Positions 8,232 to 16,780 of a stretch of DNA of 64,000 nt are shown here, in pieces. Each line of letters begins with the position of its first letter. Positions within the stretch are counted from its first letter, which is position 1. Below the pieces are notes generated by a model that worked only from the letters and a program-made list of their open reading frames with translations, had not been told where the DNA came from and did no database searches. The position numbers and the translations under genes are program-made. Source of the DNA: Spirosoma montaniterrae (GTDB lineage Bacteria; Bacteroidota; Bacteroidia; Cytophagales; Spirosomataceae); the NCBI RefSeq assembly GCF_001988955.1, contig NZ_CP014263.1, positions 496,001-560,000 of the forward strand, given 5' to 3'.

Positions 8232-9073
8232 AACTCGTTGAATGCCCCCGCGATGCCATGCAGGGGCTGCACGATTTTGTGCCAACCGATCTGAAAATCC
8301 GCTACCTGAACACGCTGTTGCGGGTTGGTTTCGACACGCTCGACTTTGGTAGTTTTGTTTCACCCAAAGCCATTCCGCAACTGGCCGATACTGCCGAGGT
8401 GCTTGCCGGACTCGATCTTTCGGGAACGCAGACGAAGTTACTGGCTATTGTAGCCAATCGGCGTGGGGCCGAGCAGGCGGCTGGCTATCAGCAGATTCAG
8501 TACGTTGGTTTTCCTCTGTCTATGTCAGAAACGTTTCAGCAGCGCAACACTAACAAAACCATCGAACAGGCGTTTGTCGAAGTGGCCGAGATTCAGCATC
8601 TATCCGTTGGCGCGGGGCAACAGTTGGTCGTTTACTTATCGATGGGTTTCGGAAACCCCTACGGCGATCCCTACAGTCCTGAATTAGTCAGCGCGTTTAC
8701 GGAGCGGCTGGCGCAGATGGGTATCGGCATCGTAGCACCATCCGACACGGTGGGCACGTCGACGCCCGAAACCATCGAAACCCTGTTCCGGCATTTGCTG
8801 GCCGAGTTTCCAGCTATTGAATTTGGCGCACACCTGCACGCGCGGCCCGGCGATTGTTCTGCCAAAGTACGGGCGGCTCTGCGGGCGGGTGTTGATCGCA
8901 TTGATGGAGCCCTGCGTGGCTTCGGTGGTTGCCCAATGGCTACCGACGACCTGACCGGCAATCTGCCTACCGAAGAGATCATCCAAACTCTTCATCAGGA
9001 AGGCGTTAGGTTTACGCTCGACGAGCAGGCATTTGCCGAAGCAATGCAACTATCGGCGGAGGTGTTTTTTTAG
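8228..9073 (+). CDS. mvaB: Hydroxymethylglutaryl-CoA lyase
   Basis: A 281-residue TIM-barrel enzyme of the HMGL-like family. It starts VECPRDAMQGL (metal and substrate Arg/Asp of the family), has GAHLHARPGD with the metal-binding histidines, and RGFGGCPMATD with the catalytic-loop Cys. It splits HMG-CoA into acetyl-CoA and acetoacetate, the last step of leucine breakdown. Related DRE-TIM enzymes such as citramalate synthase are longer. Its start overlaps the TMEM220-like gene. Confidence 0.9.
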   Translation: MKLVECPRDAMQGLHDFVPTDLKIRYLNTLLRVGFDTLDFGSFVSPKAIPQLADTAEVLAGLDLSGTQTKLLAIVANRRGAEQAAGYQQIQYVGFPLSMSETFQQRNTNKTIEQAFVEVAEIQHLSVGAGQQLVVYLSMGFGNPYGDPYSPELVSAFTERLAQMGIGIVAPSDTVGTSTPETIETLFRHLLAEFPAIEFGAHLHARPGDCSAKVRAALRAGVDRIDGALRGFGGCPMATDDLTGNLPTEEIIQTLHQEGVRFTLDEQAFAEAMQLSAEVFF

Positions 9074-9077
9074 GAAG

Positions 9078-9626
9078 TTAATCCATAAACATTGCCTGAA
9101 TTTCTTCTTTTACGGCTTTAAGAGCGTCGGCGGTGGGTTGTTTGTCTTTTTGGATAATGCGCTCGAAAATGCGTTTCGACAGGTCGAGGGCGGGTGCGTC
9201 GGGGCGAGTGTCGCCCGATGCCTGATTGATAAGCGTGGCTACCTCATTCATGGCGGCCTGAATTTTCTCCCAAACCTCCTGGCTCATGTATACCTGCTGC
9301 GACAGGTTGTGGTTGTATTCGTCCCGAATTTCCTGGAGCAACCGTTGTTGAAATTCCAGTACGGTGGTGCTGCTGTTGCCCAGCCGCAGCAGCAGATTGT
9401 TTGGGCTGATACGTTCCAGAAACAGCACCATGCGCTCGTAGGCTTGTAGGCGAATCGGAACTACGGTTTCGGTATAACGGGTTTTTACTTCATTACGGTG
9501 GCGGTCGGCTTCCCGCTCAAGCAAGAGTTTGGTTGTCAGATACATACCGTAGAGCACTAAGCTGGCCGGGATAATCAACTTCAGAAAATCGCTGAAAAGC
9601 TGCATAAAGGTGGACGAATTGTTCAC
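9078..9626 (-). CDS. Membrane-anchored protein of unknown function
   Basis: A 182-residue protein. One N-terminal transmembrane helix (about residues 15-33, LKLIIPASLVLYGMYLTTKL) is followed by a long charged, probably coiled-coil region. RIQAYERMVLFLERI-like text (seen as LQAYERMVLFLERISP) is typical of a conserved Bacteroidota family that I believe is DUF7935. No catalytic motif is seen. It converges with the HMG-CoA lyase gene (stops 4 bases apart) and its 5' end is 25 bases from the IscA-like start on the other strand. Confidence 0.75.
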   Translation of the reverse strand: MNNSSTFMQLFSDFLKLIIPASLVLYGMYLTTKLLLEREADRHRNEVKTRYTETVVPIRLQAYERMVLFLERISPNNLLLRLGNSSTTVLEFQQRLLQEIRDEYNHNLSQQVYMSQEVWEKIQAAMNEVATLINQASGDTRPDAPALDLSKRIFERIIQKDKQPTADALKAVKEEIQAMFMD

Positions 9627-9651
9627 GCGAAAAAAAGTAATTTTGATACTT

Positions 9652-9945
9652 ATGATTGATAAACCGATTGTAGTTCGGCCCGAGGCCCGTCAGCAAATTA
9701 TCGATACGTTGCACGCCAACAAAATTCCCGGCGAATACGGCCTGCGGGTAGGTATACGCGGTGGCGGCTGTGGCGCATCGTGGCTGCTGGGCTTCGACCT
9801 GCCCGGTCCCACCGACGAACTATATAACGTTGATGATGTGCGTGTCATTATCGACCGAAAACATTTACTCTACGTATTGGGGGTCGAAATCGGCTACGAA
9901 CCGGGCGGGTTCACGGTTGAAAAGAGTGCAGGGGAGGGGGCATAG
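9652..9945 (+). CDS. HesB/IscA-like protein lacking the C-terminal Cys pair
   Basis: A 97-residue protein starting MIDKPIVVRPEARQQI. The body follows the A-type Fe-S carrier fold: GLRVGIRGGGCGASWLLGFD contains the first conserved Cys, followed by VRVIIDRKHLLYVLG. Ordinary IscA/ErpA proteins end in a CGCGSSF-like tail with two more cysteines. Here the chain ends GFTVEKSAGEGA with no Cys. It may bind iron differently or have another role. The earlier in-frame start at 9610 would add 14 residues and is less likely. Confidence 0.8.
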   Translation: MIDKPIVVRPEARQQIIDTLHANKIPGEYGLRVGIRGGGCGASWLLGFDLPGPTDELYNVDDVRVIIDRKHLLYVLGVEIGYEPGGFTVEKSAGEGA

Positions 9946-10050
9946 GGCGAAAGATGGTCATGGTCTCCGCTTTCGCTTGTCGTGTCGTTTGCCTATCGAA
10001 ATTCTTGGCATGATTTTAGGTCATGTTTTTTTAACTTTCTCTTATGCCTT

Positions 10051-13000
10051 GTGAAGCGTATCGAACATCACCTGTTTTTAGTTCTGGCTCTGCTGGCGGT
10101 TGGGTTGTCGGTACTCTGTTATTTTTTCTTTGAAAAAGATCTCCCCGGAGCAACCGACGAACAATACCTCAGTGCTGTTCAGGAACGTGTAAAAGAAGAA
10201 ACCCAGGTCAGTGCCAACGAATTGAACACGATTGCGGGCCTGGTTCAACAAAAGAAAAAGCCAACGTTTTCTGAGTTGACCGTGGCAACGCGCTACCCGT
10301 ATTTTATATTCCAGAATGGGCAGTTACTATACTGGTCCGATCATCGATTTATTCCTGACTATGAGCAGATAAAGGCCGTAGTTCAGCCCCAATTAGTCGA
10401 TTTCAATGAAAGCCGTTATTTAGTAAGTCATCGACAACTAAAGCGTCAGACAACGGATGTCGATATATTTTCGCTGATTCCGATTTACAAATATTACCAC
10501 AGCAGTAACGCATACTTACAATCGGGCTATAATTCTGGTATTTTCTCTATTGATCCACAGGCTGTCAGCACTACCCGGCAAAAAGCGTTTCAGGCTATCT
10601 ACGACCACTCATCCGTCTTTCTGTTCTCGGTTGTACCGCCCAAAGTCGATATTTACCGAAATCAGTCAACCCCGGCCAATACGGTAATTCTGGCTACGTT
10701 AGCCGTGATGTTTCTTGGCTTGTACGTACTACGCGTACTAACGCGCCTGAAACGACGTCGGCAGTATGAGCGCGGCTTTATCTGGTTGTCGGCTTACCTG
10801 GTTTTGTTGCGGGCGTTGATGCTCTATTTCGGTGTTCCGTTTCTGTTTGTCGAATCGGATTTGTTCAATCCGCGTTTTTATGCCGCTTCGGTGCTGGTTC
10901 CTTCCTTAGGCGACTTGCTCCTGAACGCGCTGGTGGTACTGGTGCTGGCGTTATACTGGGTTAATCATTACTATCGCTCCGGGGCTTATCGATTGTTGCT
11001 CAACATCCCCAAGTGGGCGCAAACCTTGCTTTCGTTGGTATGCGTTGCGTCAAGCTATGGCGTATTCGCGCTGTGCTACAGGGAGTTAAACAACATTTAC
11101 GAAAAGTCGCAGTTTACACTCGACATCACTTTGAGCATTCAGTTTTCGGCCCTGAAACTGGTGTGTCTGCTGGTGTTCATTGTAATTTCCTGCATTTATT
11201 TTCTGTCGCTTCATTTGCTCGTCAGCCTGTTTATTCGGTACAACCGACGGGTGCATCTTGGGCGTGGGTTATTTCTGGTAGTGCTCGGAACCATGCTGAC
11301 AGGCGTATTCTGCTGGCTGGCGGGCTGGCCGGTTAGCTGGATTTTGCTGCTGAATGGCGTTTATTTTATGCTGACATACGCCAGTCAGCTACCTCGAACG
11401 CTGTACACATTCCGCTATCGCACGTCCATATATTTGTTTCTGGCCGCTTTTGTTTGTGCTGCCATGACTGCTTACGTGGTTTATAATCAGGAGATTAGAA
11501 AACAGTTGGTGCAGGAACGCGAATTTGCCCGGCAACTGCTCGCCGAAAACGACGAGTTCGGCGAATTTCTGATGGGTAAAGCGCAGGAGTCTATTGCCCG
11601 CGACCTTGAAATCAGCCGTGCGTTACGCGTCGATTCGGTGCTGGTGCGCGAACGGATTCAGCAACGGGTGAAGAGCCTGCACTTAGATAAGTACTTTGAT
11701 AAGTATGATATTGAGGTCTTTTCGTTCCAGGCCAATGGTAAGCCGCTCGATATTAGTCCAGCCGCTCCGTCGCTGGCGGTCCTGTCGGACCGATACCGGC
11801 AAAAAAACTACCTGACCAAGAACCCCAATATTTACTTTGTAAACGAAGTCGGCAATCAGTTTATAAAACAATACCTCTGCTTCATCGAAATTCGGCAAAC
11901 AGATGGCTCGGCCACCTCGTTGGGGAGTTCGGCTGGTACTACGCTGGGCCATATTGTGCTGGATATGCGGCTCCGTAACGAGCGGCCCAAAAATGTTTAT
12001 CCCGAACTGCTGGTCGATGCCAAATTCAGTCAGCAACCCAACGCCCCCGAATACAGCTACGGTGTTTTCAGTGGTAAACGGCTCGGTGGTATTCAGCTAA
12101 AATCGGAGCCACCTTACGGACTCATTTACAGTGCAGGCAGCTACAATTACGAACGTAAAATGACCCCGCAACTGCTCGAAACAGTGATTATGCATACAGA
12201 AGGGGTTTCGGCGAACGGCTACCAGCACGTAGCCCAGCGAGGGCATGATGGCCGGGTGGTAGTGGTGTCGGCAGCCGAGTATCCATTCAGGAATGCGTTC
12301 TCGAATTTCTCGTTCCTGTATCTGTTGCTGGTGCTAACCGTAATTCTGGTTATTATCGGTTATGCAGCTAACTACCGGCTTACCCAATTCAGTATCAACT
12401 ATTCGACACGGATTCAGATACTGTTGAATGTGGCTTTTTTTCTGCCTCTACTGCTGGTTATTCTCATTATTCTGGGGGTTATCAGTGCCAACTACATTGC
12501 GAATCAGGAAAATAGCTACATCAACAACACCCGAAACATTGCCGCTAATTTTCTGACATACCTCAGCGAACACATGGCGCAGAAGCGCAGCAAAGCGTCG
12601 ATGGAAGAAGAGTTGGGTAAGATAGCCCGCGATGCCGATATCGACATCAATTTATTCGATACGCAGGGCCAGCTCTACACGTCGACCCGGCCCCTGATCT
12701 ACGAGAGTGGCTATCTGTCGAAGCGCATCAACCCTGAAGCCTACGTTCATGTCATCGAAGACAAAGAAAATCAGGTGCTGCTGAATGAATCGCTCGGTAC
12801 AAAGCAGTACCGCACGGCTTACGCTGGCATCAAGTCATACGATGGTAAACTGCTCGGTATTTTGAGCATACCGTATTTCTATGCCCGCCCAGATTTAGAC
12901 CGGCAATTGATCGAAGTAATTGCCTCGGCACTGAGCATTTTTACCGCACTGTTCCTATTCTTTTTGGTGCTGTCGTACTTTGCCTCGAACATTTTGACCA

Positions 13001-13896
13001 AGCCGCTACGAATGCTGACGCAGAAAATCCGCAAAACTAACCTCGACCGACCAAATGATCCGCTACTGTGGCGATCTGACGATGAAATTGGTCTGCTGAT
13101 ACGCGAATACAACCGGATGCTGGTGAAATTGGAGGAAAGCAAGCAGGAACTGGCGCAGAATGAAAAACAATCGGCCTGGCGCGAAATGGCGAAGCAGGTG
13201 GCTCACGAAATCAAGAACCCGTTAACACCTATGAAGTTGACGTTGCAGCACCTGCAACGGACCTTGCCGGGTAGTAATTCGGGCGAGACCGGTGCCAACG
13301 ATGCCGTAACGCGCCGGGTACAGCGCACATTTGATTCACTGCTCGAACAAATCGATAACCTGAGCGACATTGCCACATCGTTCTCCGATTTCGCTAAAAT
13401 GCCGTTGCCAAAAAACGAAGTGTTTGAAGTGACGGGCGTTCTGAACAAAGCTGCCGACCTATATGCCGACGATCACCGAATTGTGCTCAGAAGGCAGATT
13501 AGCCCCGGCCCTGTTATGGTCATCGGCGACCGACAGCTCATTGGCCGAATACTTACGAATCTGATAATCAACGCTATTCAATCTGTCCCGCCCGACCGTC
13601 GGCCTACTATCGACCTGCGGCTCTATACGAAAGATGACGAAGCTCAGATAGAAGTACACGACAATGGTGCGGGTATTCCCGAAGCTATTCATACGAAAGT
13701 ATTTCTGCCCAATTTCAGCACCAAACGGGGCGGTTCTGGTTTAGGATTAGCTATTGCCAAGCGAGGTATCGAACATGCGGGCGGAACAATCTGGTTTGAA
13801 ACCACCGAAGGCGTTGGCACCTCGTTTTTTGTGTCGCTGCCGTTATCAACAGTCGGTGATGCCACGAAACTACCAAGCCAGACCATAACACGGTAG
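10051..13896 (+). CDS. Large NtrY-like membrane sensor histidine kinase
   Basis: About 1281 residues from the GTG at 10051; upstream in-frame starts at 9982 (GTG) or 10048 (TTG) are possible. Domain order: a first TM near the N terminus, a periplasmic domain, a block of about six to seven TMs (residues 210-510), a second extracytoplasmic domain, two more TM pairs, a HAMP linker around residues 960-1020, then the kinase. His1052 sits in KQVAHEIKNPLTPMKL, the N box is LIINAIQSV, followed by DNGAGIP and GSGLGLAIAKRGIEHAGG. The H-box wording is of the NtrY type. No response regulator is adjacent, so its partner is unknown. Confidence 0.88.
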   Translation: MKRIEHHLFLVLALLAVGLSVLCYFFFEKDLPGATDEQYLSAVQERVKEETQVSANELNTIAGLVQQKKKPTFSELTVATRYPYFIFQNGQLLYWSDHRFIPDYEQIKAVVQPQLVDFNESRYLVSHRQLKRQTTDVDIFSLIPIYKYYHSSNAYLQSGYNSGIFSIDPQAVSTTRQKAFQAIYDHSSVFLFSVVPPKVDIYRNQSTPANTVILATLAVMFLGLYVLRVLTRLKRRRQYERGFIWLSAYLVLLRALMLYFGVPFLFVESDLFNPRFYAASVLVPSLGDLLLNALVVLVLALYWVNHYYRSGAYRLLLNIPKWAQTLLSLVCVASSYGVFALCYRELNNIYEKSQFTLDITLSIQFSALKLVCLLVFIVISCIYFLSLHLLVSLFIRYNRRVHLGRGLFLVVLGTMLTGVFCWLAGWPVSWILLLNGVYFMLTYASQLPRTLYTFRYRTSIYLFLAAFVCAAMTAYVVYNQEIRKQLVQEREFARQLLAENDEFGEFLMGKAQESIARDLEISRALRVDSVLVRERIQQRVKSLHLDKYFDKYDIEVFSFQANGKPLDISPAAPSLAVLSDRYRQKNYLTKNPNIYFVNEVGNQFIKQYLCFIEIRQTDGSATSLGSSAGTTLGHIVLDMRLRNERPKNVYPELLVDAKFSQQPNAPEYSYGVFSGKRLGGIQLKSEPPYGLIYSAGSYNYERKMTPQLLETVIMHTEGVSANGYQHVAQRGHDGRVVVVSAAEYPFRNAFSNFSFLYLLLVLTVILVIIGYAANYRLTQFSINYSTRIQILLNVAFFLPLLLVILIILGVISANYIANQENSYINNTRNIAANFLTYLSEHMAQKRSKASMEEELGKIARDADIDINLFDTQGQLYTSTRPLIYESGYLSKRINPEAYVHVIEDKENQVLLNESLGTKQYRTAYAGIKSYDGKLLGILSIPYFYARPDLDRQLIEVIASALSIFTALFLFFLVLSYFASNILTKPLRMLTQKIRKTNLDRPNDPLLWRSDDEIGLLIREYNRMLVKLEESKQELAQNEKQSAWREMAKQVAHEIKNPLTPMKLTLQHLQRTLPGSNSGETGANDAVTRRVQRTFDSLLEQIDNLSDIATSFSDFAKMPLPKNEVFEVTGVLNKAADLYADDHRIVLRRQISPGPVMVIGDRQLIGRILTNLIINAIQSVPPDRRPTIDLRLYTKDDEAQIEVHDNGAGIPEAIHTKVFLPNFSTKRGGSGLGLAIAKRGIEHAGGTIWFETTEGVGTSFFVSLPLSTVGDATKLPSQTITR

Positions 13897-13908
13897 GATA
13901 GAAAAAAG

Positions 13909-13939
13909 TCAGCCGGTCAGGAAACCCAACCGGCTGAAA
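13909..13939. terminator. Hairpin terminator between convergent genes
   Basis: TCAGCCGGT (13910-13918) pairs with ACCGGCTGA (13928-13936). It lies 13 bases after the kinase stop and before the convergent HNH gene, so it can serve both strands. Confidence 0.75.
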
Positions 13940-13959
13940 CTCATAGTCTCAAACATCAC

Positions 13960-14619
13960 TCAAAAACGTGTCCGCGAGCCATTTTGGCTGTTCATCAGGG
14001 GCGAAACGGGGGTATCGTCATCCAGAGTAACGTGTTTCCAATTTTCGCCCGACCGTATGCGGTTAAGCTGTGTATGTGTAATGCCAAACTGTTTGGCAAT
14101 CATTTTAAGCCGGTTTTTATCGTTACGAAGCAGCTTCTTAATAATCTTCACCTTGCTTTCGGTAAGCTTATAGTTGCGTGTTTGCCGAAGTACGGGCCGG
14201 TTCTTGAGGTTTGGGTTGTTCCGATTGTGTTCGATCATCTCCTCTTTCGTAACCCAGCGCAGATTTTGGTAATAGTTATTCTGCTTATCATGGTCGAGAT
14301 GAATGACAAACGTTGCATCGGGCTGGTTTCGGCTAATAAAATGCTCGGCTACAAGCTTATGAACGTATCGGTTCAGGGTTTTTCCCTCCGAACGGATATT
14401 CAGTGACCGGTATCCCTGGATAACCGATCCTTTGATAATCGTGCTGGTTGGTGGCGTCACGGGCGTACCCAACTTTCGCCGTTGGGTAGTTGGCGTTGTC
14501 TGAAAACTACGTAGCCTCCCGTAGTTTGATACTTCGTACCGGGGCGGGTTTTCAATTCCATCAAACACAATGGACACCCACTTCTCATTCCAGTAACTCT
14601 GGCTTTTCTTCTCTTCCAT
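13960..14619 (-). CDS. NUMOD4/HNH endonuclease-like protein
   Basis: A 219-residue protein. NUMOD4 DNA-binding motif: WVSIVFDGIENPPRYEVSNYG and following GRLRS. HNH part: VHKLVAEHFI, then VIHLDHDKQNNYYQNLRWVT, where His/Asp and the Asn lie at the usual spacing. The C-terminal segment (about residues 155-200) looks like a helix-turn-helix, KMIAKQFGITHTQLNRIRSG. Such proteins resemble homing endonucleases of introns and phages, but here no intron or broken host gene surrounds it, so it is either a solitary selfish gene or adapted for another DNA-related role. Confidence 0.82.
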   Translation of the reverse strand: MEEKKSQSYWNEKWVSIVFDGIENPPRYEVSNYGRLRSFQTTPTTQRRKLGTPVTPPTSTIIKGSVIQGYRSLNIRSEGKTLNRYVHKLVAEHFISRNQPDATFVIHLDHDKQNNYYQNLRWVTKEEMIEHNRNNPNLKNRPVLRQTRNYKLTESKVKIIKKLLRNDKNRLKMIAKQFGITHTQLNRIRSGENWKHVTLDDDTPVSPLMNSQNGSRTRF

Positions 14620-14682
14620 ACCGGGTGGGACTATATTATCTATTGACGTATCGAACAGGTATTATGTTTAACTATGGTTTAA

Positions 14683-14690
14683 CAAATGTA
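14683..14690 (-). promoter_or_regulatory. Predicted -7 box for the HNH gene
   Basis: On the minus strand TACATTTG fits TAnnTTTG, about 64 bases before the start. A TTTTG stretch lies upstream, at no ideal distance. The rest of the 14620-14898 intergenic stretch is AT-rich and shows no gene. Confidence 0.45.
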
Positions 14691-14898
14691 CAACAAAATA
14701 GTTATAAGATATTTTTGCGAACGAAGCTGAAAATCAATAAACTACCGTAAAAACGGAACGTATATACCTGATATAGATAAAAAAGGGGTAAAGTTTTTCC
14801 GCGTTGTGCGTACCAAACGTTAAACAAAACTTGATAAGGAAATAAAGCAGCGAAACTGTAATGGCCCAGCCGGGGTTTACCTGCAAAAGCTTGATGAA

Positions 14899-15270
14899 AT
14901 GAGTACAACCACACATAAGACGCTGGTGATTGGTGCTTCTGAGCGACCCGACCGATACGCCAATCAGGCCGCGCAACGCCTGCTGCGACATGGGCATTCA
15001 ATTGAACTAATTGGGTTGCGCGAAGGAACAATCTACGGAAAACCCATTCAAACGGGGCTACCGCACTTAACAGATATAGATACGATAACGATGTACGTCA
15101 GTGCCCGCAATCAGCCCGGCTATTACGAGTACATCAAACAGCTAAAGCCACGCCGGGTTATCTTCAACCCCGGTGCTGAAAATCCGCCCTTCGCTGAAGA
15201 ACTCCGACAGGCTAACATCGAGCCTGTCGAAGCCTGTACACTGGTGATGCTATCAGTAGGAACGTATTAG
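14899..15270 (+). CDS. CoA-binding domain protein (YccU-like)
   Basis: A 123-residue protein of the CoA_binding_2 family: a small Rossmann domain with TLVIGASERPDRYANQAAQ at the nucleotide loop and VIFNPGAENP and EACTLVML towards the C terminus. These stand-alone domains bind CoA or a related nucleotide; the cellular role is unknown. It converges with fabH, with a long nested palindrome between them. Confidence 0.85.
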   Translation: MSTTTHKTLVIGASERPDRYANQAAQRLLRHGHSIELIGLREGTIYGKPIQTGLPHLTDIDTITMYVSARNQPGYYEYIKQLKPRRVIFNPGAENPPFAEELRQANIEPVEACTLVMLSVGTY

Positions 15271-15279
15271 CCCGCGTAG

Positions 15280-15348
15280 AGACGCAAGATTTTGCGTCTC
15301 ATTACCGGATGGTTTTCTGTAGCAAATGAGACGCAAAATCTTGCGTCT
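15280..15348. repeat. Nested palindrome with perfect 23-bp arms (GAGACGCAA family)
   Basis: Arms 15280-15302 and 15326-15348 match perfectly. Each arm is also a short palindrome (GACGCAAgattTTGCGTC), so both a long hairpin and two small ones can form. It sits between convergent gene ends. A related copy lies at 33784-33830. Confidence 0.9.
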
Positions 15349-15360
15349 TTATACCTGTTA

Positions 15361-16368
15361 TCACCATTTAATCAACGCTGAAGCCCAGGTGAAGCCGCTC
15401 CCGAAGGCGGCCAAACAAATTAAATCGCCTGACCGGACGCGCCCCTGCTCAAACGCTTCGGTGAGGGCGATAGGAATAGAAGCCGCCGTTGTGTTGCCGT
15501 ACTGCTGAATATTGTTGAATATCTTATCGTCGGCCAGTCCCATCTGCTGCTGTACATAATTGGAGATACGAATGTTAGCCTGATGTGGCACTAACAGCGA
15601 AATATCATCGGCCTGATAGCCATTGGCAGTAAGACTTTCGTTGATCACTTCGGCGAAGCGCACCACCGCGTGTTTGAACACGGCATTGCCATTCATCACC
15701 ACGTCGAAGCCGCCTTCATCAATCATTTCTTTGGTGGCGGCCCGGTTGGGGCGGCTGCTGCCCGGCTCTTTTACGTAGAGATCTTCAGCAAACCGACCAT
15801 CGGCGTGGAGGTGCGTCGATAAAATGCGGTGTTCGGGGTCGGTGGTAGCTTCAACGACAGCCGCGCCCGCGCCGTCGCCAAAGATTACGGCTACTCCGCG
15901 CCCGGCGGTGCTTTTGTTGATCCAGGTCGATTGAATTTCAGACCCAACCACCAGAATACGCTTATACATGCCCGTTTTAATGAACTGATCGGCGATAGAA
16001 AGCGCGTACACGAAGCCCGAACACTGATTGCGAATATCGATAACGCCGATACCGTCGAGGCCGAGTTCGCGCTGCATCAAAAACGCCGAACCCGGAAAGT
16101 AATAATCGGGCGTGATGGTAGCGTAAACAATCAGTTCAATATCAGCCGATTGCAACCCGGCCCGGTCAATAGCCATGCGCGAAGCTGCGGTAGCCATGCT
16201 GGCGTTGGTATCTTTGCCGTAGGTGAAATAACGCCGTTGCCGAATGCCCGTCCGCTCCTGAATCCACGCGTCCGACGTTTCCATGTACTGGGTGAGGTCA
16301 TCGTTTGTCACCACATTTTCGGGGACGTAAAAACCTAACCCACTGATCTTCGAATAAACCGTAGTCAT
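15361..16368 (-). CDS. fabH: 3-oxoacyl-ACP synthase III
   Basis: A 335-residue ketoacyl synthase III that starts fatty acid chains by joining an acyl-CoA to malonyl-ACP. The catalytic triad is visible: Cys in RNQCSGFVYA, His in VPHQANIR and Asn in QYGNTTAASIP. I chose the ATG at 16368 (MTTVYSKISGLGFYVPEN); longer in-frame extensions have no family resemblance and would cross the promoter box. It is transcribed after purS but has its own promoter. Close relatives make aryl polyenes or act on other starters, so the acyl-CoA preference is not known. Confidence 0.92.
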   Translation of the reverse strand: MTTVYSKISGLGFYVPENVVTNDDLTQYMETSDAWIQERTGIRQRRYFTYGKDTNASMATAASRMAIDRAGLQSADIELIVYATITPDYYFPGSAFLMQRELGLDGIGVIDIRNQCSGFVYALSIADQFIKTGMYKRILVVGSEIQSTWINKSTAGRGVAVIFGDGAGAAVVEATTDPEHRILSTHLHADGRFAEDLYVKEPGSSRPNRAATKEMIDEGGFDVVMNGNAVFKHAVVRFAEVINESLTANGYQADDISLLVPHQANIRISNYVQQQMGLADDKIFNNIQQYGNTTAASIPIALTEAFEQGRVRSGDLICLAAFGSGFTWASALIKW

Positions 16369-16391
16369 GTATTTTGGTAAAAAACAGTCGG

Positions 16392-16399
16392 CAAAGGTA
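16392..16399 (-). promoter_or_regulatory. Predicted -7 box for fabH
   Basis: TACCTTTG on the minus strand fits TAnnTTTG, 24 bases upstream of the chosen fabH ATG. It supports that start over the longer open frame. Confidence 0.6.
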
Positions 16400-16435
16400 C
16401 GCAAATCGAAAAGGTTTTCAGCACCTTCCCGGATG

Positions 16436-16687
16436 TTAAGCCGCCTGCAAGGCAAACGTGTATTCTTCCATAATGAGGTTTGCCAGCAATTGACGGCAGG
16501 CTGCATCAACGGTTTCGCGGGCCTGCGTTTCGGTGTCGGCATCTACTTCGAGCCGGATATGTTTGCCAATGCGCACGTTGTCGATGCTGTCCATGTGCAG
16601 GTTGTGTAAGCCCAATTTTACCGCTTTGCCTTGTGGGTCCAGAATTTCCGGGCGGGTCATAATGTCGATTTCAGCGATGTATTTCAT
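16436..16687 (-). CDS. purS: Phosphoribosylformylglycinamidine synthase subunit PurS
   Basis: An 83-residue protein with the PurS pattern MKYIAEIDIMTRPEILDPQG, then VRIGKHIRLEVDAD. PurS is the small scaffold subunit that couples PurQ and PurL in de novo purine synthesis. The start at 16687 is chosen because upstream in-frame sequence belongs to the adjacent inverted repeat. purQ and purL are not nearby. Confidence 0.9.
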   Translation of the reverse strand: MKYIAEIDIMTRPEILDPQGKAVKLGLHNLHMDSIDNVRIGKHIRLEVDADTETQARETVDAACRQLLANLIMEEYTFALQAA

Positions 16688-16696
16688 GATTTGGTA

Positions 16697-16780
16697 ATTG
16701 AATGATAGAATGGTTGAATGATTGAATGAATCCGTTACCTGACTACTCCATTCAATCATTCAACCATTCTATCATTCAAT
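16697..16780. repeat. Perfect 32-bp inverted repeat (GAATGATTGAATG family) ending on the pssA stop
   Basis: Arms 16697-16728 and 16749-16780 are perfect complements with a 20-base loop. The right arm touches the pssA stop (TGA at 16780-16782), so the hairpin begins immediately at the gene end. The arms are made of a repeated GAATG/GATTGAAT word. Confidence 0.92.

Noticed and set aside
15361..16542. 393-residue version of FabH with a 58-residue N-terminal extension
   Set aside because: The extension has no family similarity and would place the TACCTTTG box inside the coding region.
16697..16780. Repeated GAATGATTGAATG words as an origin or CRISPR
   Set aside because: Only two complementary arms exist, and one touches the pssA stop; it fits the hairpin class better.
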